Part shown: positions 27,914-36,393 of the stretch, in pieces
Numbering within the stretch: the stretch's first letter is position 1
How the letters are laid out: each line of letters starts with the position of its first letter
Made by a program: the position numbers and the translations under genes
The notes under the pieces: model-generated
Databases searched by the model: none
The model's input: the letters and a program-made list of their open reading frames with translations, nothing else
Told to the model about the DNA's origin: nothing
Source: Chryseobacterium gleum
GTDB taxonomy: Bacteria; Bacteroidota; Bacteroidia; Flavobacteriales_D; Crocinitomicaceae
Reading direction: 5' to 3'
DNA: 64,000 bases
Assembly: GCA_945897565.1 (NCBI GenBank)
Contig: CAMDFN010000011.1
Coordinates: 1-64,000, forward strand

Positions 27914-27921
27914 CAAAATTA
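27914..27921 (-). promoter_or_regulatory. -7 box for the long TerC gene
   Basis: TAATTTTG on the minus strand (27921-27914), 16 bases before ATG 27897, directly downstream of the subtilase terminator. Confidence 0.55.
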
Positions 27922-27925
27922 AAAA

Positions 27926-27954
27926 GAAAGCCACATGAATTTCATGTGGCTTTC
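27926..27954 (-). terminator. Intrinsic terminator of the subtilase gene
   Basis: A near-perfect palindrome, GAAAGCCACATG against CATGTGGCTTTC around a five-base loop, followed on the minus strand by a T run. It lies 22 bases past the subtilase stop. Confidence 0.8.
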
Positions 27955-27976
27955 AATAAACGGTAAAATGGATTGC

Positions 27977-29560
27977 TTATTTTTTCTCGAGCAAATAAGA
28001 AACGGCATTGGCTGCATTGACGAATCCGCCGGTGATGCAGAGGTCTTTCATTTTTGCCTTCTTTCCGTTCGGTGCAATGACGGTCTTTTTGTAAGATGCT
28101 GTGGTAGCCATTAATACTTCGCGTACTTCTGAAGCACTCAATTCTGGAAAGTAACTTCTGATAAGAGCTGCTACACCTGCAGTTGCAGGGCAAGCCATAG
28201 AGGTTCCGCTTGCGTTTCCGTAGTTGAAGTCAGGAACTGTAGAGTAGATGTCTACACCTGGGGCAAAGAAGTCTACGGTAGTGGCACCGTAGTTAGAAAA
28301 CTCCGCAAGGATGCTTTTGCCGCTTTTTGAGCTGCTGCTCGCCCCTACTTCAATCCAGTTTGGCGCGGTCGTTTTGTTGTTCAAGAGACGCGTTGGGTAA
28401 GAATCTTCAACGTCTTTGTCTTTGGCGTCGTTGCCTGCTGCATGTACAAGAAGTACGTCCTTGCTGCGCGCGTATTCGATTGCGGCATCTACGTAGTCTT
28501 TGTTGGGTGTCCAGTATTTACCAAAAGACATATTAATGACTTTTGCGCCGTTATCTACAGCATAAATAATCGCATTGGCAACGTCTTTATCGCGCTCGTC
28601 TCCGTCCGGAACAGCACGCAACACCATAATGCGAACGTTGTCGGCAACACCATCGATGCCCATTGCGTTGTTGCGCGTAGCGGCAATGATACCTGAAACG
28701 TGCGTGCCGTGAAAAGCGTCAGGGCCTTCATAGCGGTTGCAACCATAAATTTTGCTAGAGAAATCATTGGGGTTGTCACCAACAATTAAGGTGCGTAGAG
28801 AATCGGCATCGCGCTTAGACATATCAAGTGCTCCTTGCATAGATTTGAGTGCGCCATCGATTTCTGTGCTGAGTTGCTCGGCTGGTATCATGACTAAGAT
28901 AGACTTCATGCGGTTTTGAATGCGCTTGTCTGTTTCAGTTTCAGGAACAAAAGCAGCATTGGTTTCTTTAGAGAAGGCCACACCAGCTTGTTTTTCAACA
29001 CGCTGCATGTAGTCAGAGAGCAGCTGAACGTTTTTAACAGAAGCTTCTTTCTCGGTGATATCTTTCTCAAAAGCAATTTTAATTTTTTCGTAGGTAGCAA
29101 AACGTGCGAGCTCTGAACTAGGGATGTTTTCGGCTTTTTTATCTTGGAAGTATGCAGATTCTAAGCGGTACATGCGCGCAAGTTCCAAAGCTTCTTTGTC
29201 GATGTCTTGACTGACACCTCCTAAGAAAGACCAGCCATTGACGTCGTCGATGTAGCCATTTTTGTCGTCATCGATGCCGTTGTTAGGAATTTCGTCTTCG
29301 TTGACCCAAATTACATCTTTGAGGTCTGGGTGATCGGTTTCTACGCCAGAATCGATGACAGCAACAATAACGGTAGTAGATTTTTTACCGGCAGCGTTGA
29401 GTATTTCATAAGCTTTGGTTGCACCTGTTCCGTAAACGCCGTCGGCTTTAGGGTCTTTGAGATACCAATTGAGGTTTTCTGGCTCTGTTGTCTCGCTTTT
29501 TTGTGCAAACGACACCAATGAAAGGCCAACGAAAGAGCATAAAATAAAGTTTTTTGTCAT
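27977..29560 (-). CDS. Secreted subtilisin-family (S8) serine peptidase
   Basis: 527 residues with a signal peptide (about 1-19, ending SFA). The triad is D70 (AVIDSG), H284 (FHGTHVSG) and S454 (GTSMACPA), with the oxyanion asparagine in HAAGNDA. Between D70 and H284 there is an insertion of roughly 170 residues, mostly charged helix, which is longer than in plain subtilases. No type IX sorting domain is seen at the C-terminus, which ends LLEKK, so it is probably periplasmic. Monocistronic, with a strong terminator. Confidence 0.9.
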   Translation of the reverse strand: MTKNFILCSFVGLSLVSFAQKSETTEPENLNWYLKDPKADGVYGTGATKAYEILNAAGKKSTTVIVAVIDSGVETDHPDLKDVIWVNEDEIPNNGIDDDKNGYIDDVNGWSFLGGVSQDIDKEALELARMYRLESAYFQDKKAENIPSSELARFATYEKIKIAFEKDITEKEASVKNVQLLSDYMQRVEKQAGVAFSKETNAAFVPETETDKRIQNRMKSILVMIPAEQLSTEIDGALKSMQGALDMSKRDADSLRTLIVGDNPNDFSSKIYGCNRYEGPDAFHGTHVSGIIAATRNNAMGIDGVADNVRIMVLRAVPDGDERDKDVANAIIYAVDNGAKVINMSFGKYWTPNKDYVDAAIEYARSKDVLLVHAAGNDAKDKDVEDSYPTRLLNNKTTAPNWIEVGASSSSKSGKSILAEFSNYGATTVDFFAPGVDIYSTVPDFNYGNASGTSMACPATAGVAALIRSYFPELSASEVREVLMATTASYKKTVIAPNGKKAKMKDLCITGGFVNAANAVSYLLEKK

Positions 29561-29691
29561 GAGTTTTTAGTTTGAGAAAACGAAAATACATTTTATTTTC
29601 AGCAGACGGAAATCTTGTTGAAAAGTTACTTTGTGGAGAAAACGTTCAAAACAATGTAGCACAAGTTACAATGTAAGACCAAACAAAGCAT

Positions 29692-29699
29692 TAATTTTG
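29692..29699 (+). promoter_or_regulatory. -7 box for trxB
   Basis: TAATTTTG, 15 bases before ATG 29715. It also argues against the upstream in-frame extension as the real start. Confidence 0.55.
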
Positions 29700-29714
29700 C
29701 CCAAAACAAACACC

Positions 29715-30665
29715 ATGAGTCAAATCGAACGCATTTCTTGCCTTATAATAGGTTCGGGCCCAGCGGGCTACACCGCCGCTATTTACGCCGCCAGAGCAGA
29801 CATGAAACCCGTCATGTATCAAGGCATGCAACCAGGCGGTCAGTTGACCACAACCAACGAAGTCGAGAACTTTCCTGGCTACCCAGACGGGATCACCGGG
29901 CCAGACATGATGCTCCAACTAGAAGCACAAGCCAAGCGTTTTGATACAGCTGTGCGCAGTGGTTTCATCACGCGCGTAGATTTCTCTGGCAGCGTTCACA
30001 AATGCTGGACCGAAGACGGCCACGAAATCCATGCCGACACCATCATTATTTCTACGGGCGCATCAGCTAAATACCTTGGGCTCGATAGCGAACAGCATTA
30101 CCTCAAATTAGGTGGCGGTGTTTCTGCCTGCGCCGTGTGCGACGGCTTTTTCTACCGAAACCAAGAAGTAGTCATTGTAGGCGCCGGCGACTCCGCCTGC
30201 GAAGAAGCGCACTACCTCTCTAAATTATGTACAAAAGTGACCATGCTCGTGCGCCGCAATGAATTCCGCGCCTCTAAAATCATGGCCGACCGCGTTAAAA
30301 ACACACCCAACATCGACATCCGCTTCAATACAGAAACATTGGAAGTGTTGGGCGATGGACAACTCGTAACAGGCGTTCGTGCAATCGACCGCACGAGCAA
30401 CCAAGAAAGCGAAATTGCTTGCACTGGTTTCTTTGTGGCTATTGGGCATCACCCAAATACAGCCGTGTTCCAAGACTACATCGACCTCGACGAAACCGGA
30501 TACATCAAATACGCACAACCTGGCACCAGCAAAACCAATGTAGCGGGTGTGTTTGTTGCCGGTGACGCCGCCGACAAAACATATCGCCAAGCCATTACCG
30601 CTGCCGGAACAGGTTGCATGGCTGCGCTAGACGCCGAACGTTATTTGGCTGCGAAAGGTCATTGA
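29715..30665 (+). CDS. trxB: Thioredoxin-disulfide reductase
   Basis: 316 residues. The FAD-binding GSGPAGYTAAIYAARA is at about 12-27, the redox-active pair is in CAVCDGFFYR (about 137-146), the NADPH-binding GAGDSACEEA follows, and the C-terminal FAD motif is GVFVAGDA. Reduces thioredoxin with NADPH in the cytoplasm. ATG 29715 is chosen over the upstream open frame because the flavin-binding strand starts right after it and a -7 box precedes it. A bidirectional terminator follows. Confidence 0.95.
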   Translation: MSQIERISCLIIGSGPAGYTAAIYAARADMKPVMYQGMQPGGQLTTTNEVENFPGYPDGITGPDMMLQLEAQAKRFDTAVRSGFITRVDFSGSVHKCWTEDGHEIHADTIIISTGASAKYLGLDSEQHYLKLGGGVSACAVCDGFFYRNQEVVIVGAGDSACEEAHYLSKLCTKVTMLVRRNEFRASKIMADRVKNTPNIDIRFNTETLEVLGDGQLVTGVRAIDRTSNQESEIACTGFFVAIGHHPNTAVFQDYIDLDETGYIKYAQPGTSKTNVAGVFVAGDAADKTYRQAITAAGTGCMAALDAERYLAAKGH

Positions 30666-30727
30666 CCCGCAACTTCTTATTTTGGAATGGGATTTTTCTA
30701 TCCAAATTTAACCAACATTCTATATGA

Positions 30728-30760
30728 TGAAAAAGCAGTGCTCAACGCACTGCTTTTTCA
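30728..30760. terminator. Bidirectional terminator overlapping the GNAT stop codon
   Basis: TGAAAAAGCAGTGC (30728-30741) pairs with GCACTGCTTTTTCA (30747-30760) around a five-base loop. T runs lie on both strands. The stop codon and last codons of the minus-strand GNAT gene are inside the hairpin. Confidence 0.85.
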
Positions 30761-31185
30761 TTTAAGAGCTTGATGAAATGAAAACCTTTGGGGCCAAAAC
30801 CCTGATTGTAAAAAAACTTATGCGCCTTAAAGTTCGAGGTGTAGGAGTCTAGCGCAAGCATGTTGCAGTCTTCATCTTTTGCTTTTTGCTCCAAGGTTTG
30901 AAAAATCAATTCCCCAACTCCCCTACTTCGGCATGCTGGGTCCACAACAATATTATCCAATTCTAAGTATTTCCCAATCCAAAGTTTGGTGCCGATCCAA
31001 AAGCCACAAATGGCGATGCACTTTGCCTGATCAAAAACAGCCAATTGACCATACTGATGAGGGAGCATTAGCTCTAATTCTTGCGCATATTGCGCTGCGG
31101 TAAGGCTTGGATATAAAAATTGCAGCACCTCGAGATGTGGGAGCATTTCCTCTTTGGTTGTTAAAAGCTGGATCTGAAAACTCAT
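30742..31185 (-). CDS. GNAT-family N-acetyltransferase
   Basis: 147 residues. The acetyl-CoA motif is the segment VVDPACRSRGVGELIF (RxxGxG/A-type) at about 85-100, followed by ALDSYTSNFKAHKFFYNQGF, the usual motif B. The substrate is unknown. It begins six bases after the S9 peptidase stop and is likely in its operon. Its final codons lie in the terminator hairpin. Confidence 0.85.
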   Translation of the reverse strand: MSFQIQLLTTKEEMLPHLEVLQFLYPSLTAAQYAQELELMLPHQYGQLAVFDQAKCIAICGFWIGTKLWIGKYLELDNIVVDPACRSRGVGELIFQTLEQKAKDEDCNMLALDSYTSNFKAHKFFYNQGFGPKGFHFIKLLNEKAVR

Positions 31186-31191
31186 TTGACT

Positions 31192-33444
31192 TTATTTAAG
31201 TAAGTAGGTATCGAATAATTGGAGCATACGGCGGTATTCGTCTGTCCAAGAAGAGGTGTATAGAAAGCTATGGCGCTCGACCGGATACAAAGCCATCCAC
31301 CAATCTTTTTTACCGAGCTCGATGAGGCGCTGATTGAGGCGCACTACATCTTGAAACTGCACGTTGTCGTCGATCATGCCGTGCAAGATCAAAAGTGGAT
31401 CTTGTAGGCCTTCAGCAAAGTAAATTGGTGAACTCTGGCGATACGCTTCGGGGTCGGCGGCTGGCGTGTTCAAAATATTGGTGGTGTATTCGTGGTTGTA
31501 GTGTGCCCAGTCGGTAACCGAACGCAAAGCCGCCCCGCAAGCAAAGGTTCCCGGTTCAGTAAATAGCCCCATTAGCGTTATAAAACCTCCGTAAGAGCCA
31601 CCGTAAATCCCGACCCGACTCGAATCGATGGCGCAATTTGAAACTAAAAATTGTTTGGCATCGACAAAATCTTGCAAATCTCGGCCGCCCATATGTCGGT
31701 AGATTGCGGTGCGGTAGTTGCGGCCGTAGCCCTCGCTAGCTCTGTAGTCTACATCCAAAACTGTGTAGCCTTTTTCAATGAGCAATTGATGAAATAAGAA
31801 TTCACGTTGGTAGTAGCTCCAGTAATGATGCGCGTTTTGCAAATAACCAGCACCGTGCACAAACAATACCGCTGCTCCATTCTTGAGTTCAGGTTTGGGT
31901 GTGTACATGCGTGCGTAAACGTCAACGCCATCTGAGCCTTTAAAGCTCAAAATTTCGGGCTTTTGCCAAGGATAGGTTCGGAATACTTCTGTAGTTGACT
32001 TCGTTAGTTGAATTTGATCTTTCGGATTTTTGACAGAACAAGTATACAATTCCCAAGGTTGGGTGCTTGTGCTGAAACGATAGGTCAATTGCTTTTCATC
32101 TGCCGAAAGTTTTACTTCATACGCACCTTGTTCGGACAGCATCGGTTTCAATTGAAATGTTTTTAAATCTAACTTATAAAAACTGCGCGTCCCGGGGTGC
32201 AGCATATTGGTACTCAAATAAAATGCTGAGCTGTCTTTGGATAACTGAACTTCGTGAACCTCATAGTTTCCACTGGTGAGTGCCATTCTGGTTTGAGTAG
32301 CAATATCTAAGGTGTATAAATGAGAATAGCCGCTTTGCTCAGACTGAAAATAAATGACTTTAGCGTCTTTGAGCCAACCGAGAGTGCCCGTATCAAAATT
32401 CCAAGAAGAGATACCCGGCCCACCTATCCAAGCGCTGTCGTGTTGGTGCTCGAGTTCTTGAATTTGGTGTGTGGCTAAATCGATACAGACAAGCCAACGG
32501 TCTTTGTTGTCGGCACTTCGGATATCTAACAAAGCCAAGGGTTTGGTTTTGGCAAAAATAGCCGGGTGAAAAATCAGTTCGCGGTCTTCTTTGTTGAGTT
32601 GTGAGAGCTGAGAAAAGTCGATAACGACTAATGTGTCGGTTTGGAGATCATGCAAGTATAAGGTTTGAGAAGGCTCTTCATTTTGAACCTTTGCGCGTGA
32701 CTTTTCATTGAATACGTGCGCATCGGCAGCAATGTAATGCGGCACCTCGGTTGGTTTTTCTTCGGGTTGCTGTTCTTCCTTGAGCAACACGTAATGTGCT
32801 GTTGGATCAATTTGCAGGGCACCTTGCTGGTCAAATGTGATGAATTTGACGGCTGGCAAATCGAATTTTGTGCTTTGTAATTCTTGTTTGCGCACGCTTT
32901 CAAAAAATTCAAGTTCTGTTTGAGACAAACCATCGGACGAACGCTTTGCAGGTAAGGATTTCTGGTAGCTTACTAAATTTTTTGCCAAGCCATTTTGAAG
33001 GTCAAATACAAACAAACTTTGCCCCTGCTGAAAAACAACCGTTTGCGCTTTGTTTTGAACTTGCAGATTCCAAATATCATTAGCGAAACAAGAATACTTC
33101 TTTACTTGCTTTGTTTGCAAATCGTAAAACTGAAATTGCTCTTGTTGCATACGCATATGATTTAATGGCCCAGCAGCTGCATTCCAAACCCAACGTTCTT
33201 GCCAGGTTGAGGGCGTTAATACGCTTGTTTTTGCAGTGCTTACATGATATGCGAAATAAGTCGTCTGGAGGGAATCTGGAAATTTTTTAGTGTAGTAGAT
33301 CAACTGACCATCTAAAGACCATTCTGGGGCTTCTGGCAGCGCACCAACGAATCCGGGGCCTTTCATAATTTGATCAAGTTGGAGCTGTGCAGTACCATAA
33401 GCGGCTATACAACAAACAAAAGAGATGAGCAAGGTAATTTTCAT
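31192..33444 (-). CDS. S9-family prolyl oligopeptidase-type peptidase (DPP IV-like)
   Basis: 750 residues with a signal peptide (about 1-19). An N-terminal beta-propeller-like region spans about 25-470, then an alpha/beta-hydrolase domain with AAVLFVHGAGYL, the nucleophile elbow GIYGGSYGG (Ser near residue 617), the acid in LHGMIDDNVQF and the histidine in VERHSFL near the end. Cleaves dipeptides or short peptides, probably in the periplasm. The start is four bases after a one-mismatch -7 box. The GNAT gene follows. Confidence 0.88.
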   Translation of the reverse strand: MKITLLISFVCCIAAYGTAQLQLDQIMKGPGFVGALPEAPEWSLDGQLIYYTKKFPDSLQTTYFAYHVSTAKTSVLTPSTWQERWVWNAAAGPLNHMRMQQEQFQFYDLQTKQVKKYSCFANDIWNLQVQNKAQTVVFQQGQSLFVFDLQNGLAKNLVSYQKSLPAKRSSDGLSQTELEFFESVRKQELQSTKFDLPAVKFITFDQQGALQIDPTAHYVLLKEEQQPEEKPTEVPHYIAADAHVFNEKSRAKVQNEEPSQTLYLHDLQTDTLVVIDFSQLSQLNKEDRELIFHPAIFAKTKPLALLDIRSADNKDRWLVCIDLATHQIQELEHQHDSAWIGGPGISSWNFDTGTLGWLKDAKVIYFQSEQSGYSHLYTLDIATQTRMALTSGNYEVHEVQLSKDSSAFYLSTNMLHPGTRSFYKLDLKTFQLKPMLSEQGAYEVKLSADEKQLTYRFSTSTQPWELYTCSVKNPKDQIQLTKSTTEVFRTYPWQKPEILSFKGSDGVDVYARMYTPKPELKNGAAVLFVHGAGYLQNAHHYWSYYQREFLFHQLLIEKGYTVLDVDYRASEGYGRNYRTAIYRHMGGRDLQDFVDAKQFLVSNCAIDSSRVGIYGGSYGGFITLMGLFTEPGTFACGAALRSVTDWAHYNHEYTTNILNTPAADPEAYRQSSPIYFAEGLQDPLLILHGMIDDNVQFQDVVRLNQRLIELGKKDWWMALYPVERHSFLYTSSWTDEYRRMLQLFDTYLLK

Positions 33445-33448
33445 TCGC

Positions 33449-33456
33449 TAAAAATA
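33449..33456 (-). promoter_or_regulatory. Variant -7 box for the S9 peptidase
   Basis: TATTTTTA on the minus strand (33456-33449), one mismatch to TAnnTTTG at the last base, four bases before ATG 33444. Confidence 0.4.
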
Positions 33457-33466
33457 GAAATAATTG

Positions 33467-33474
33467 TACTTTTG
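33467..33474 (+). promoter_or_regulatory. -7 box for the FkbM gene
   Basis: TACTTTTG, 15 bases before ATG 33490, divergent from the S9 peptidase box. Confidence 0.55.
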
Positions 33475-33489
33475 AATGAAAGAATCGGC

Positions 33490-34239
33490 ATGAAGAAATT
33501 GCTTTACATGATCTTACCCGAAAGGGCCTACCTACTTACCTTGCATCGGTTCTTTTACCTGCTCTATGATTTAGGCTTGCTCAAGAACAAAGAAGCCTTT
33601 AAATTTCATTATTTCGTCAAGCGCATCATCAAGCCGAATTTTGTAGTCATTGACATCGGAGCCAACCTCGGTTACTTTGCCAAAAATTTTGCACGCTTGG
33701 CCAACAAAGGAAAAGTCATTGCCATCGAACCCCTACCCCAATTCCACGCCATCCTAGATCATTTCATCGGCCACCAAGAAAATGTAGAGCTGCATAACGT
33801 AGCCCTCGGCAAGGAAGCCGGCAGCATCACAATGGTACTTCCACAAACCAACGGCATGTTGCGCACAGGCCTTCCACACATTATGCGTCCGGAAGAAAAA
33901 AGCACCACTGAACGCACCCAAACCGTGCAGATGGTCAATACCGCTGACTTTTTCCACACCTTTGAGCGCATCGACTACATCAAATGTGATATCGAAGGGC
34001 ACGAGTGGGAGGTTTTTGACCTACTCGAAGACATCTTAGCCAACAAACGCCCAATTGTTCAATTAGAAATCGATCCTAAAAACGAAACCATCCTCTTTGC
34101 CTTTTTTGAAAAACTTCAATACCAACGCTGCGGTCTTGACCAACAAATGTGCAAAGTAGAAACCAATGTTCATTTTGGTGGAGATTATCTTTTTGTCCCG
34201 AAAGAAAACTTGCAACTCCTCGACACATGGAACGCCTAA
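33490..34239 (+). CDS. FkbM-family SAM-dependent methyltransferase
   Basis: 249 residues. The SAM-binding motif VIDIGANLGYFAKNFA is at about 54-69, the acidic residue at the end of the next strand is in VIAIEPLPQFH, and FkbM-type DYIKCDIEGHEWEVFD follows near 160. Typical role: O- or N-methylation of sugars or small molecules. An upstream in-frame extension to 33370 runs through the divergent S9 gene and is rejected; ATG 33490 follows a -7 box. The lipoprotein gene starts 13 bases before this gene ends. Confidence 0.88.
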   Translation: MKKLLYMILPERAYLLTLHRFFYLLYDLGLLKNKEAFKFHYFVKRIIKPNFVVIDIGANLGYFAKNFARLANKGKVIAIEPLPQFHAILDHFIGHQENVELHNVALGKEAGSITMVLPQTNGMLRTGLPHIMRPEEKSTTERTQTVQMVNTADFFHTFERIDYIKCDIEGHEWEVFDLLEDILANKRPIVQLEIDPKNETILFAFFEKLQYQRCGLDQQMCKVETNVHFGGDYLFVPKENLQLLDTWNA

Positions 34240-34871
34240 TTTCCCTGCTTAACCTTTTATTTACCGTCCTTTGCCTAAGTTACATGTTCATTGGCTGCCA
34301 GAAAGGTACTGGCGAATTCCGAATCAAAGGAATAGTTACAGACAACACTTTTAACCAAGGGCTAGAGGGCGCTACCGCAGCACTTTACAAAGTTCCGATA
34401 GGTACCTCCGACGAGCTTTTTGTCAAAAGCGTCGTGCTATCTTCAAATGGCACTTATGATTTTGTTGTACCTAGAGAACGCATGGAGCGCTATATTTTAC
34501 GTGTCAATAAGGATTTATACTTCCCCATCGAGAAAGAAGTCTATTACTCTGAACTCAGCATCAAAACAGACAATATCTTTGATTTGAATACAAAGGCGAT
34601 GTCCTGGGCTAAAATTCATTTCAAGAATTTGAACCCGAACCCGCTGGATCATTTTAGGTATATCAAGCAAGAAGGCTTAGCCGCCTGCGCGAGTTGTTGC
34701 CCAAGTAGCACCCAAGATTTTTATGGTGCGTTGGATACCACTTTTTATTGTCTGAACAATGGCAACACCACCTACTCGTTATATTATTGGGAGCTGAATA
34801 CCCAAAACAGTGGCCCTAAGAGCGCCTTCACTACTGCTTTTGACACCACCCTCATAGAGGTGATCTATTAA
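34227..34871 (+). CDS. Lipoprotein with carboxypeptidase-regulatory-like domain
   Basis: 214 residues. A lipoprotein signal ends YMFIGC (Cys about residue 24). It is followed by a beta-sandwich beginning FRIKGIVTDNTFNQGLEGATAALYKVP, as in TonB-receptor N-terminal domains. A CASCC cluster lies near residue 155. It starts inside the 3' end of the FkbM gene (13-base overlap), suggesting coupling, though a functional tie is not obvious. Likely an outer or inner membrane anchored protein of unknown function. Its stop is interlocked with that of the convergent LolA-like gene. Confidence 0.7.
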   Translation: MERLISLLNLLFTVLCLSYMFIGCQKGTGEFRIKGIVTDNTFNQGLEGATAALYKVPIGTSDELFVKSVVLSSNGTYDFVVPRERMERYILRVNKDLYFPIEKEVYYSELSIKTDNIFDLNTKAMSWAKIHFKNLNPNPLDHFRYIKQEGLAACASCCPSSTQDFYGALDTTFYCLNNGNTTYSLYYWELNTQNSGPKSAFTTAFDTTLIEVIY

Positions 34872-35554
34872 TTGGCTTTGAATTTAGAATCAGGGATTCC
34901 TTCATTCACTTTATAATTGTTGAGCTGCAAAATAATAGTTCCGGTCTGAGGCCCATCAGATGCTTTTGTTTTTTTCTTGTTTTGATGTAAATCGGCAGCC
35001 ACACTTTTGGGCAACTTGAATTTTTTGACGTCAATGGTAAAAACCATTTTATAGGGCAAACCATATTTGGCTTGGTCGCCATAGAAATAGTTAATGTCTA
35101 AAGTACCATTGCTCTTGCTCGTAATTTGAGACTTGAGGATCAAATCTTTTGTAGGGTCTATCCAGAGTTTGACAAGTATTACATCTGAATTTTCTGTCAA
35201 AGGCAATACCGAAACCACTGAGGTCTTGACTTCTCCTAGCATTTTGGTGCCGTTTAGCGCACATGTATAAGCCTTTTCATTGGTCAAAAAATTATTGAGC
35301 TCGCCCAAACCTTGTTTAGGTAAAATAGCGATACCCTTAGATTCAACCTTCATTTGATTGGGCTGCTTATAGAAAATTTTGGCGTCTACTTCGTTAATTT
35401 TAATCATAGGCACCTGCGCTTTGATGTGGACATCTGCAGCATAATCTGCTACTTTTTCCAGCTTGAGCCTGACTGCTTTGACGAGTTCGTTGGGGTCTTG
35501 AGCACTTGCTAATTGTGTAACAAACAAGAGCAATAAAAGAAGTAATGGCTTCAT
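34868..35554 (-). CDS. LolA-like periplasmic protein
   Basis: 228 residues. Signal peptide MKPLLLLLLLFVTQLASA. The rest has the LolA/LppX-type pattern of alternating strands (KIFYKQPNQMKVES, KLWIDPTKDLILKSQI, DINYFYGDQAKYGLPYKMVFTID). Such proteins carry lipids or lipoproteins through the periplasm, and binding of a lipid is the inference here. The open frame runs further upstream, but ATG 35554 begins the signal peptide and overlaps the permease stop in ATGA. This linkage to an ABC-2 exporter points to a shared transport job. Confidence 0.78.
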   Translation of the reverse strand: MKPLLLLLLLFVTQLASAQDPNELVKAVRLKLEKVADYAADVHIKAQVPMIKINEVDAKIFYKQPNQMKVESKGIAILPKQGLGELNNFLTNEKAYTCALNGTKMLGEVKTSVVSVLPLTENSDVILVKLWIDPTKDLILKSQITSKSNGTLDINYFYGDQAKYGLPYKMVFTIDVKKFKLPKSVAADLHQNKKKTKASDGPQTGTIILQLNNYKVNEGIPDSKFKAN

Positions 35555-36393
35555 GAGGTGATGTCTTTGCGTTTGAATTTGAAAATAGCGATGGCTACAA
35601 ATAATATGTTGTGACCGAGCAAGATCAAGACAGACTTTCGAATGGCAACCCAAGGAACAGGATCATTGAAAAAAGAGCGCCAAGAAGCCATGTGGGTGGT
35701 GAATAACCAAGGCTTGACCAGATCAAATACGCTGACATCCAAAGAACCAATGATGGTAAAAAGAATGATCACTGCCATGGTAGAAACGATAGGGCCAATA
35801 GAGTTATCTGCAAAGGCAGAAAAAGCTATGGAAAGTGTGGCAATGGTCATGAGTGCTAAATAAGCAACGCCAAATGCCAAGCCATAACGCCACAAAATAT
35901 CTGCGTAGTTCAAGATAACCAAGCCGTCGGAGTTCAGTACGATCAAGTCACCGGTGCCGAACATCCATCGCCCGACCACGAGCGCCAGAAAACCCATCCA
36001 GACAACGAGAATCAAGGTATAGGCAGCCGCCGCTATCAATTTAGAATACACCACTTGGCTGCGGCTAATTGGTTTGGTGAGCAACATGCGCAAAGTACCC
36101 ATAGCCGCCTCACCCGATAGCAAGTCACCGGTGACAAGCGCAACCAGCAGCGGAATATGCACGATGAGCATTTGCAGCACTATAAAAGCAATCAGATTGC
36201 CATTGAGAATGTTGCCATTGAAGGAAAGCGTTTGCTCAAAAGAGGACGTTACAAAAGAGATGTACATGCGCCCATCTGCTTTCATGGCAAATAGAATAAT
36301 GAGGATCAATAAAGTAAGCGCAGCCAACCCGATATAGCTACGGGGCTTGGCAAGTATCTTAATGAATTCGTTGTAGGTGTTTTTCCAGAGCAT
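35551..36393 (-). CDS. ABC-2 type transporter permease
   Basis: 280 residues with six predicted membrane helices. After the first helix it shows a long periplasmic loop, then a GDLLSGEAAMGTLRMLLTKPISRSQVVYSKL cytoplasmic segment typical of NosY/ABC-2 permeases. It pairs with the ATPase upstream (TAATG overlap) and the LolA-like gene downstream (ATGA overlap). The transported substrate is unknown. Confidence 0.85.
   Translation of the reverse strand: MLWKNTYNEFIKILAKPRSYIGLAALTLLILIILFAMKADGRMYISFVTSSFEQTLSFNGNILNGNLIAFIVLQMLIVHIPLLVALVTGDLLSGEAAMGTLRMLLTKPISRSQVVYSKLIAAAAYTLILVVWMGFLALVVGRWMFGTGDLIVLNSDGLVILNYADILWRYGLAFGVAYLALMTIATLSIAFSAFADNSIGPIVSTMAVIILFTIIGSLDVSVFDLVKPWLFTTHMASWRSFFNDPVPWVAIRKSVLILLGHNILFVAIAIFKFKRKDITS

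Noticed and set aside
27898-27976. Possible manganese (yybP-ykoY type) riboswitch ahead of the long TerC gene
   Set aside because: The region between the box and the start is about 16 bases, and the palindrome there reads as the terminator of the subtilase gene.
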